A DNA stretch of 64,000 bases from contig JAQGOL010000040.1 in NCBI GenBank assembly GCA_028293625.1, positions 62,001-126,000 of the forward strand. Reading direction: 5' to 3'. Position 1 is the stretch's first letter; the number at the start of each line of letters is the position of its first letter. The notes beneath the pieces were generated by a model. That model did not search any database and was not told the DNA's origin. It worked only from the letters and a program-made list of their open reading frames with translations. Source of the DNA: Chthoniobacteraceae bacterium. GTDB taxonomy: Bacteria; Verrucomicrobiota; Verrucomicrobiia; Chthoniobacterales; Chthoniobacteraceae. Below, piece after piece: positions 43,161-51,172 of the stretch. A program made the position numbers and the translations under genes.

Positions 43161-46100
43161 ATGAAGATCACCAAATCAGCCTGTATCGCGCTCGGCCTTG
43201 CCGCATCGATCGCCTCGGCCGCCGACCCTGTTCTGCACAGCTTTAAAAAGATCCAGCTTAACGAACATTTCTGGAGCGAAGGCGCCACGTTCGGCGACTT
43301 CAATAAGGACGGCAAAACGGACATCGTTTCCGGGCCGTTCTGGTATGAAGGACCGGACTTCAAATCCCGGCACGAAATCTATCCGGCGACGCGCACCTTC
43401 AAGCATAAGAAAGCAGATGGAACCGAAGAGACCATTCCCGGTTTTGAGGGAGCTCTCGGTGAAAACAATGTCTATTCAGACAACTTTTTCGCTTTTACCC
43501 GCGACTTTAATAAAGACGGCTGGCCCGATATTCTTATCTACGGATTTCCAGGCAAGGACGCCTCGTGGTTTGAAAATCCTCAGGGAAAAGAAGGACCGTG
43601 GCAGCGGCATATCATCTTTGACAAGGTGGATAACGAGTCGCCCACTTTCGCCGATCTCAATGGCGACGGGAAACCAGACATCGTTTGCAATTCAGCCGGG
43701 TTTTTTGGATACGCCACCGAGGAATCCGACGATCCGGCGAAGCCGTGGAAGTTCCATCCGATCAGCCAAAACAACGGATACGGCCAGTTCACGCACGGAC
43801 TCGGCCTGGGCGATGTTAACGGCGATGGGCGGCCCGATATCATCGAAGGGACCGGCTGGTGGGAGCAGCCTGCGTCGCTAAATGGCGATCCCGTTTGGGA
43901 AAAGCACACGGCGAACTTCGGTGGCGGCGCACAATACTATGCTTATGACGTGAATGGCGATGGGCTCGCGGACGTGGTTGGCAGCGTGGCGGCGCATGGT
44001 TACGGCGTGGCGTGGTGGGAACAGGTGAAGGACGCCGGCAAAACCACTTTTCGCAAGCATGTGATCGTCGGCCAGAAACCGGAGGAGAACCGGTACGGCG
44101 TCATCTTCTCACAACCGCACGCGGTTGAACTCGTTGACATGGATGGTGATGGACTCAAGGACATCGTCACCGGCAAACGATTCTGGGCGCACGGGAATAA
44201 GGGCGATGCTGATCCCAACGGCGCTTCTGTCCTTTACTGGTTTAAACTGGTCCGCAACAGCAAGTCAGTCGATTTCGTTCCCCATCTCGTTGATGACAAC
44301 TCGGGCGTTGGAACGCAAGTGGTGGTTGGGGATGTTAATGGCGATACGTTGCCCGACATTGTTGTCGGCAACAAAAGAGGCAGCTTTGTTCATCTGGCCG
44401 AGAAAAAAACCGTCAGCCAGGAAGCGTGGGAAAAAGCGCAGCCGAAGGCTAATCCGGCGTATGTGGAACCGGGCATCGCCCCGGCGCCTTCCGCCGCAGC
44501 CAATGGCCCCGTCGGCACGTTGCCGCTCGGAAAGGATGGGAAACCGCTCAACCTCGATTTTGAGGATGGCACATTGCGCGATTGGACCGCCACGGGTGAA
44601 GCGTTCAAAGGCCAGCCGTATAAAGGGCCGATCGACCAAAACCGCGATTTTGGAGAAGGAAAATTCGCCAATCACCAGGGCGCATTCTGGATTGGCGGCT
44701 ATGAGCTGCTAAAAGATGCGCCTCAGGGAACCCTGACCAGCGCCCCTTTTAAAGTCACCCAGCCGTATGCCGCATTCCGGCTCGCTGGCGGCGTCGCGCA
44801 AGGTGAGCGCGTGGAGCTTATCGACATGGGGACAGGTAAAGTATTCTTCACCGCCAGTGGCCGCGACACGGAAACAATGCTGCCGGTTGTCGTTGATCTT
44901 CAGTCGCTTAAAGAAAAGGAAATCAGTATCCGGATTGTCGACGAACTCAGTGTCGGCTGGGGACACATCAATTTTGATGATTTCCGGTTTTATGATAAAA
45001 AGCCGGTTTTTGCCAATGCGGCGCCGCCCGCGGCCTCGACGCTCCCGGCCGATAAAACCAAATTCGCCGGCCTCTCGCCGGAGGAGGCAGTTAAAGCAAT
45101 GACCTTGCCGCCGGGGTTTGCGGCGAAACTCTACGCAGGCGAGCCCGACGTGAAACAGCCGATCGCTTTTGCCATCGATGACCGCGGCCGGATTTGGGTC
45201 GCGGAAGCTTATTCGTATCCGAAGCGCCAGCCGGAAGACCAGGGCAAGGACCGAATCGTGGTGTTTGAAGACGTGGATGGCGACGGCAAGTTCGACAAGC
45301 AGACCGTCTTCATGGAGGGGTTGAATCTGGTGAGCGGACTGGAAGTGGGCTTTGGCGGTGTCTGGGTCGGCGCGGCACCTTACCTGATGTTCATCCCAAT
45401 GAAGGATGGAGATGAGCCAAAACCGTCAGGCCCGCCACAAATCCTTCTCGATGGCTTCGGATTCGGCGACACGCACGAGACACTCAACACCTTCACGTGG
45501 GGACCGGACGGCTGGCTCTACGGCTGTCACGGCGTATTTACTTTTAGCAATGCAGGCAAGCCGGGTGCGCCCGAGAGCGAACGGACAAAGATTAATGCCG
45601 GCGTCTGGCGTTTTCATCCGACCAAGCACAAATTTGAGCTCTTTGCCGAAGGGACAAGCAATCCGTGGGGAATCGACTTCGATGAGCACGGCCAATGCAT
45701 TACCGAAGGGTGCGTGATTCCGCATCTCTGGCACATGATCCAAAACGCGCATTATCAGCGGCAAGGCGGCCAGCATTTTAACCCGAACGTGTTCGATGAT
45801 ATTAAGACGATCGCCGATCACGTCCATTGGGTCGGCGGTAACGGGCCGCACGCAGGCAATGGCAAGAGCGATTCGGCGGGCGGCGGTCATGCTCATGCGG
45901 GGCTGATGGTTTATCTCGGAGGCAGCTGGCCTGCGCAATATCGCGGACAAGCCTTCATGAACAATATCCACGGCGCCCGGCTCAACATGGACATCTTGGA
46001 GCCGGCAGGAAGCGGGTTTGTGGGCCATCACGGCGCCGACTTCATGGCGTTCAACGATCTTTGGTCGCAAATCGTCAACCTGCAATACGATCAGGATGGC

Positions 46101-47936
46101 TCGCTCTTCCTCATTGATTGGTATGACAAAAACCAATGCCATAACAATGACGTCAATGCGCACGACCGCACCAATGGGCGCATCTTTAAGGTCGTTTACA
46201 ACGAGCAAAAGACCACGCACGTTGATCTTCAGAAACTGAGCAATGCCGAGCTGGTCAATCTGCAACTCAACGCCAACGACTGGTGGGTCCGCCATTCACG
46301 CCGGATTTTACAGGAACGCGGCCCGAACCCGGAAGTGCACGCCGCGTTGCGCAAGATGCTCGTTGAAAACAGCGATCCGACCCGCCGTTTACGCGCGCTT
46401 TGGGCATTGCACGCAACCGGCGGCCTGAGCGAGGAAATCGCGCTTGCCGCATTAAATGAAAAAGATCAATACGTCCGTGCTTGGGCGATCCAGTTGCTCT
46501 GCGAGAATGGGGAGCCATCCAAAACCGTCGTGCAGGAATTTGGCAGGCTCGCAAAAACAGATCCGTCGGCTGTGGTGCGTCTTTACATCGCCTCCGCGGC
46601 GCAACGCATCGCCCCGGAGTCGCGCTGGGAAATTGCCGCCGCGCTGAACGGCCATGCGGAAGATGCCGCTGATCACAACCTGCCGCTGATGGGGTGGTAT
46701 GCATTGGAATCACTCGCCCCAACCGACCTGAACCGGACACTTGCCATCGCCCTTGATTCCAAACTGCCGCGCATCCTGGAGTTCACGTCGCGCCGTCTCG
46801 CTGCGCTGAATGGCGGTCTCGACGCCCTGGCGGTCGCTTTGCAGCAATCCGGGGATGACGCCCGGCAAATGGCCATCCTCACCGGGATCGGCACTGCGTT
46901 AAAAGGCCAGCGCACGGTGGCCGAGCCGAAAGGTTGGGCCGCGGTCGAGGCAAAACTTGGCGGGACCTCCAAAAATGAGATTCGCACCCTGGTACAATCG
47001 CTCTCATTGACCTTCGGAAGCAGCCTTTCGCTCGACGCGACCAGGCTCGTGGTCGCCAACACCGATGCGAGGCCGAAGGATCGTCTGGCGGCACTTGATT
47101 CACTTCTCAATATCAAAGATGCCGCGCTGCCTTCCGTGCTTTTGAAATTGATTCAGCGCGACACCGAATTGCGTGCCGCCGCAATTCGGGGACTTGCAGT
47201 TTACGCCGATCCAAAAACGCCCGATGCCGTCCTTGCCGTCTACGCTTCGCTCCCGGCTCCCGAAAAACGCGATGCGTTGTTAACCCTTGCCTCTCGCGCC
47301 ACTTACGCGGCTCCCCTACTCGCGGCCGTCGGCGACGGTCGAATTCCCGTGCGCGATGTCTCGGCTGACATTGCCCGCCAGATTCGCGGGCTTAACGACG
47401 CCGGTGTCACCCAGCAGCTTGAAAAAGTCTGGGGCGCGACCAAAGAGAGTTCTGCCGACCGCGTCCAGGCGCAGGCAAAATACAAGGCGCTCGTTCTGGC
47501 CAAAGATCCGCCGGTCAGCGCCGGACGCGGACGCGCCCTCTTTAATCGGACTTGTGCGCAGTGCCACACGCTATTTGCCGAAGGCGGCAGGATCGGACCC
47601 GATATCACGGGTGCGAACAGAAACGACGTCGATTACCTCCTGCACAACATTCTCGACCCGAACGCCGAGATTCCCAACCAATACCGCACAACGGTTTTGG
47701 AGTTAAAGGAAGGCCGTGTCATCGCCGGCATTGCCAATCAGCAGGATCCGAAAGTGATTTCAATCGCGGCCCTCAACGAGACAGCGACCATCCCGCGCTC
47801 GGAGATCAAAGCGATCACCGTGACGGATTTCTCGATGATGCCTGAAGGATTGCTCACCCAGTTCAACGATCAGGAAGTCCGCGACCTGCTGGCATACCTT
47901 CGGAGCGCTGCACAAGTTCCCCTGCCCTTGAATTAG
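43161..47936 (+). CDS. 1591-residue secreted PVC haem protein: FG-GAP propeller, jelly-roll, dehydrogenase propeller, HEAT, cytochrome c
   Basis: A very large exported protein with signal peptide (residues 1-20, IASA). Residues about 30-410 carry seven FG-GAP/VCBS-like calcium-binding repeats (DFNKDGKTDIVSG, DLNGDGKPDIV, DVNGDGRPDII, DMDGDGLKDIV). Residues 455-610 resemble a carbohydrate-binding beta-sandwich (LNLDFEDGTLRDWTATGEAF). Residues about 640-1030 form a PVC dehydrogenase-like propeller (FAIDDRGRIWVAEAYSYP, VFEDVDGDGKFDKQTVFMEG, TFTWGPDGWLYGCHGVFTF). Residues 1040-1450 are HEAT repeats. Near residue 1463 is the haem site CAQCH, then GRIGPDITGANRNDVDYLL. The four-module layout suggests a substrate-binding oxidase passing electrons to its own haem; this is inference. 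Confidence 0.85.
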   Translation: MKITKSACIALGLAASIASAADPVLHSFKKIQLNEHFWSEGATFGDFNKDGKTDIVSGPFWYEGPDFKSRHEIYPATRTFKHKKADGTEETIPGFEGALGENNVYSDNFFAFTRDFNKDGWPDILIYGFPGKDASWFENPQGKEGPWQRHIIFDKVDNESPTFADLNGDGKPDIVCNSAGFFGYATEESDDPAKPWKFHPISQNNGYGQFTHGLGLGDVNGDGRPDIIEGTGWWEQPASLNGDPVWEKHTANFGGGAQYYAYDVNGDGLADVVGSVAAHGYGVAWWEQVKDAGKTTFRKHVIVGQKPEENRYGVIFSQPHAVELVDMDGDGLKDIVTGKRFWAHGNKGDADPNGASVLYWFKLVRNSKSVDFVPHLVDDNSGVGTQVVVGDVNGDTLPDIVVGNKRGSFVHLAEKKTVSQEAWEKAQPKANPAYVEPGIAPAPSAAANGPVGTLPLGKDGKPLNLDFEDGTLRDWTATGEAFKGQPYKGPIDQNRDFGEGKFANHQGAFWIGGYELLKDAPQGTLTSAPFKVTQPYAAFRLAGGVAQGERVELIDMGTGKVFFTASGRDTETMLPVVVDLQSLKEKEISIRIVDELSVGWGHINFDDFRFYDKKPVFANAAPPAASTLPADKTKFAGLSPEEAVKAMTLPPGFAAKLYAGEPDVKQPIAFAIDDRGRIWVAEAYSYPKRQPEDQGKDRIVVFEDVDGDGKFDKQTVFMEGLNLVSGLEVGFGGVWVGAAPYLMFIPMKDGDEPKPSGPPQILLDGFGFGDTHETLNTFTWGPDGWLYGCHGVFTFSNAGKPGAPESERTKINAGVWRFHPTKHKFELFAEGTSNPWGIDFDEHGQCITEGCVIPHLWHMIQNAHYQRQGGQHFNPNVFDDIKTIADHVHWVGGNGPHAGNGKSDSAGGGHAHAGLMVYLGGSWPAQYRGQAFMNNIHGARLNMDILEPAGSGFVGHHGADFMAFNDLWSQIVNLQYDQDGSLFLIDWYDKNQCHNNDVNAHDRTNGRIFKVVYNEQKTTHVDLQKLSNAELVNLQLNANDWWVRHSRRILQERGPNPEVHAALRKMLVENSDPTRRLRALWALHATGGLSEEIALAALNEKDQYVRAWAIQLLCENGEPSKTVVQEFGRLAKTDPSAVVRLYIASAAQRIAPESRWEIAAALNGHAEDAADHNLPLMGWYALESLAPTDLNRTLAIALDSKLPRILEFTSRRLAALNGGLDALAVALQQSGDDARQMAILTGIGTALKGQRTVAEPKGWAAVEAKLGGTSKNEIRTLVQSLSLTFGSSLSLDATRLVVANTDARPKDRLAALDSLLNIKDAALPSVLLKLIQRDTELRAAAIRGLAVYADPKTPDAVLAVYASLPAPEKRDALLTLASRATYAAPLLAAVGDGRIPVRDVSADIARQIRGLNDAGVTQQLEKVWGATKESSADRVQAQAKYKALVLAKDPPVSAGRGRALFNRTCAQCHTLFAEGGRIGPDITGANRNDVDYLLHNILDPNAEIPNQYRTTVLELKEGRVIAGIANQQDPKVISIAALNETATIPRSEIKAITVTDFSMMPEGLLTQFNDQEVRDLLAYLRSAAQVPLPLN

Positions 47937-47945
47937 GCTGCTATT

Positions 47946-48656
47946 TCAGCCCGCTTTGGTCTCCGGTGGTTCGATCTGACCACGGGATTGAAGCCAGCGG
48001 GCGGCAGTGACGCAGAGAGTAGCCCATGCGACGCCGGCGCACCACCCGGCCAGGACGTCAGTGGGGAAATGAACGCCGAGAAAAACCCGGCTCAGGCCGA
48101 TCAAAAAAGAGAGAAAAACAGCCACACCCAGACAATAGACTTTGGTCGGACGATGGGTGGTGATCTGTCCAAGCAGGACACCCAAGGTAATATAGGTGAC
48201 CGCGGAAAGCATTGAATGACCGCTTGGAAATGAAAGCGATGTCACGTGGGCAAGATGCGGAACCACTGATGGACGCTCCCGTGCAAAGAGAGTCTTCAGA
48301 AGGCTCGAAAGCAGGCTGCCGCCTATCACGGAGACAAATACCAGCGCCATCACATGCGGCTTGCGTTGCAACTTCAGAAACCCGAGCACCACCGCGGTTA
48401 TCAGTGCCAGAACCGTCGTACCGCCAAGGGCCGAAATGTCCCGGGCTGCGTCTAAAATCCATGCGGGACCAATCGTGACCGACAAGTCGTTTGGTTGCCG
48501 GAATGCCGTCAGGAGCCAGCGATCAAAACGATGACTTCCACCACCGGTCGCGTTGTCCTCGATAAGCTCAAACGCCAGGATGCTGCATCCAATGAGCAAC
48601 AAAAGCAGCAGGATTTTACGTTCGGGAAATCTAATGCGGGATAGGAAACCAATCAC
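47946..48656 (-). CDS. PAP2-family membrane phosphatase
   Basis: A 236-residue inner-membrane protein with six helices. It contains the three phosphatase motifs: KTLFARERP, FPSGHSMLSAV and SRVFLGVHFPTDVLAGW, with the conserved Lys, Arg, His and His residues. Likely substrates are undecaprenyl pyrophosphate or phosphatidic/phosphatidylglycerol phosphate; sequence does not decide. The start is GTG at 48656. It lies downstream of the cardiolipin-synthase-like gene on the same strand, which would fit a phospholipid role. Confidence 0.87.
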   Translation of the reverse strand: MIGFLSRIRFPERKILLLLLLIGCSILAFELIEDNATGGGSHRFDRWLLTAFRQPNDLSVTIGPAWILDAARDISALGGTTVLALITAVVLGFLKLQRKPHVMALVFVSVIGGSLLSSLLKTLFARERPSVVPHLAHVTSLSFPSGHSMLSAVTYITLGVLLGQITTHRPTKVYCLGVAVFLSFLIGLSRVFLGVHFPTDVLAGWCAGVAWATLCVTAARWLQSRGQIEPPETKAG

Positions 48657-48708
48657 AAGGAAACAGGGTTAAAAAATCGAGGCCTGTTTCCAGGCAAAAA
48701 TGAAACAA

Positions 48709-50019
48709 TCAAAGTTGCGAATGGAATGGTGCAATGGCCCATTCCGCGAGCCGTTCCCAGGCCGAGCGTTTCTTGAACTCCACAAGCGTATACGGCTTTG
48801 AATGTTTAAGATCTTCCTCAAATGCAGTGGTCATCTGTTTCCCAAAAGCAGCGTTATAAACAGTAACATCAAGCTCTTCATTCAAAGCGGCGGAGCGCGA
48901 GTCGAGGTTTGAAGATCCGAACATCGAGAAGAGGCTGTCCACGACCATTGTCTTGGTATGAATCATGGCTGGTTCGTATTCGTAAATTTTGACGCCGCAT
49001 TCAAGCAGCTGGCCATAGGCATTGCGCCCGGCCGCCTTGGTCATCGGCTGATCATTATGTTTGCCAGGCACGAGCAGGCAAACGTTCACCCCGCGTTGCA
49101 CAGCCCGTTTTAAAAGCTCAACCTGATCCTTGTTCGGCGTGCAGTATGCATTGGTGATAAACACACTTTTTTCCGCCGCAGCAATCGAGATGGCCTGAAC
49201 CAGCGGCAATGGCGCGATAGCAAAAGAATGCGACGCGGTAACCTGGCCCGTCAGGTCGCCAACGGGAGCAAGTTCCGGAAATTCATCGGCGCCACTGAGG
49301 CCTTGGCCGGTCTCCTTCATCCAATGCTGCTGGAAAGCGCCTTGCAGTTCTCCCACAAGCGGGCCTTCAATCCTGGCGTGCACGTCGCGCCAATGATTCT
49401 CGGCATCGCCGTTTCCCTGCCATTCATCAGCAAAACCGACACCTCCTGCAAACCCGAGTTTCCCATCAACGACAAGAATTCGACGATGCGAACGGCGATT
49501 GGTGCGATCAATGCGCCAGGAGCGTGTGGGATGATAATAGGCAAACTGGCAACCTGCCCTCTTCATCGTCTCGACATCCTCATCATCCAGCTTCGTGCCT
49601 GAGCCGACGCCATCCAGCAGGATGCGAACGATGACCCCGGCTTTGGCGCGCTCGCAGAAAGCATCCCGAAACTGGCTGCCGACCTGGCCGGAATGGAATA
49701 AGAACGTCTCAAAATTCACGCTTTTTTTCGCCGATTTGATCGCGCCCAAAAGCGCTGGGAAAATCTGATTGCCGTTATTCAGGAGCTCGATTTTATTTCC
49801 CTTGATCGGAACCGGCACTCCCAAGGCGTGCGCCGAGGCGAAAAACGCGGGATCACTGACGCTAAAAGTATGTTCCGGAAGGAATTGCACCACTTCGCGG
49901 CGAATAAAAAAGAAGCAAAAAATAACGATCCCAATCAGGAGCGAAAAAATGCCAATGAGCCAGACGCCGATTGGAAATTTCCACCAACGTTTTTGGAGCC
50001 AGGTGCGGACGCGAGACAT
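48709..50019 (-). CDS. Cardiolipin-synthase-like phospholipase D family protein
   Basis: A 436-residue protein with one N-terminal membrane helix (WLIGIFSLLIGIVIFCFFFI) and two PLD domains. The second catalytic motif is complete: MIHTKTMVVDSLFSMFGSSN (HxKxxxxD). The first reads HRRILVVDGKLGFAGG, with Arg in place of the usual Lys. Similar HxR variants appear in a branch of ClsB-like proteins, so activity may be kept, but this should be treated as a deviation. Expected reaction: phosphatidyl transfer to make cardiolipin. Confidence 0.8.
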   Translation of the reverse strand: MSRVRTWLQKRWWKFPIGVWLIGIFSLLIGIVIFCFFFIRREVVQFLPEHTFSVSDPAFFASAHALGVPVPIKGNKIELLNNGNQIFPALLGAIKSAKKSVNFETFLFHSGQVGSQFRDAFCERAKAGVIVRILLDGVGSGTKLDDEDVETMKRAGCQFAYYHPTRSWRIDRTNRRSHRRILVVDGKLGFAGGVGFADEWQGNGDAENHWRDVHARIEGPLVGELQGAFQQHWMKETGQGLSGADEFPELAPVGDLTGQVTASHSFAIAPLPLVQAISIAAAEKSVFITNAYCTPNKDQVELLKRAVQRGVNVCLLVPGKHNDQPMTKAAGRNAYGQLLECGVKIYEYEPAMIHTKTMVVDSLFSMFGSSNLDSRSAALNEELDVTVYNAAFGKQMTTAFEEDLKHSKPYTLVEFKKRSAWERLAEWAIAPFHSQL

Positions 50020-50095
50020 AATGGGGGTGGTGAATTGGGGGGAGTGACGCCTTTAATTCGGCGGGAGAAGATTGATTGGTGGTGCGTGGCGGCCG

Positions 50096-50962
50096 CTAAC
50101 CTCGGGAAGAAGTGCGCGCATGGGCGAGCAGTTCAACCGTCACGGTTTTTGGAGCGGAATAATGGACACAGTGCGCTTCGCCGGGAATGCTTATAAACCG
50201 GGAATTGGGTGTCAACTCAGCGGCTTCCTGAGCCCAGCGCATTGGCATGGTGGGATCGTTCTCGCCGCGAATAATGAGAGTGGGTGCCGGGATGAGTGGA
50301 AGCACCTTTTCAATCCGATCCTTGAACATGTGGCGCACCGTGCCAAGCGCCAGGCCGAGGCCGGCACGGCCGAAATCGAATAGCCAGCTGCTCCAAAGCC
50401 GCGGAGGTTCACGCAGGGCATCTTTGAGGAGGCGGAAAATCTGAAGCGCCAATCCCGGTGCATCCGGATCGATGGTGGCGCCAATCAAGGTAAGCGACAC
50501 GACCCGGGAAGGATATTCAGCGGCCAGGTGCGCGCAGATCTGGCAGCCGAGCGAGTTTGCAACCAGGTGGCATTTCTCAATGCCACGCGCATCCATCCAA
50601 TCGACAACGGCCTGCGCAAGTTCAGGAATGCTCAATGCACTCGCGGAGCCGTCACTTTTACCGAACCCCGGAAGGTCCAAAGCATGCACCGAATGATGCA
50701 CGGCAAGGCATTCGGCCAATGGAATCATGTAGAGGCTCGAAATCACGAGGCCGTGAATGAGAAGAAAAGGAACGCCTTGAACGCGCGCCGATTCGCGGCT
50801 GTGAAGGCGCAACCCATTGAGCGTTGTCCAGTGGCTCGACAACCGGCTTTTCACCGGAATACCGCAGTCCCGCAGGAACTCAGGAATGTGAGAGAGAAAT
50901 GGTTCGTCGATGCGGGGTGGAATGGAAGCGGATGCTGTTGAAAGAGGAGCGCCTTTGAACAT
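50096..50962 (-). CDS. Alpha/beta hydrolase
   Basis: A 288-residue hydrolase, ATG at 50962. Oxyanion loop VPFLLIHGLVISSLYMIP, nucleophile elbow HLVANSLGCQICAHLAAEYP (Ser; the first Gly of GxSxG is Ala), acid in LIIRGENDPTMPM and catalytic His in SIPGEAHCVHYSAP. The order and spacing fit the lipase/C-C hydrolase branch; substrate unknown. The frame is open to 51460 but then overlaps the divergent SEC-C gene, so the shorter start is preferred. Confidence 0.82.
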   Translation of the reverse strand: MFKGAPLSTASASIPPRIDEPFLSHIPEFLRDCGIPVKSRLSSHWTTLNGLRLHSRESARVQGVPFLLIHGLVISSLYMIPLAECLAVHHSVHALDLPGFGKSDGSASALSIPELAQAVVDWMDARGIEKCHLVANSLGCQICAHLAAEYPSRVVSLTLIGATIDPDAPGLALQIFRLLKDALREPPRLWSSWLFDFGRAGLGLALGTVRHMFKDRIEKVLPLIPAPTLIIRGENDPTMPMRWAQEAAELTPNSRFISIPGEAHCVHYSAPKTVTVELLAHARTSSRG

Positions 50963-51172
50963 GGAAGTGAATCGTTTTTCATCCAGTGAAATAAGAGGCT
51001 TTCCGTTTTTCGCGATGCGACGGGAAGAAACGAGGCGGGCTTGGTGAAAATGAAGAAAAAAGGAGTATTGCTTTAGTTCAACAAAATGCGCGCGATCAGG
51101 TGACTCGCTCGATCTCTCCGAAATGAGAAACAGAGACTCTTTTTCCCCGGGGCTCGGCGCCTCCCAAAACCG

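Noticed and set aside
45426-46295. 289-codon open frame on the minus strand
   Set aside because: It is a shadow of the 1591-residue haem protein, in a GC-rich region where long antisense frames are expected.
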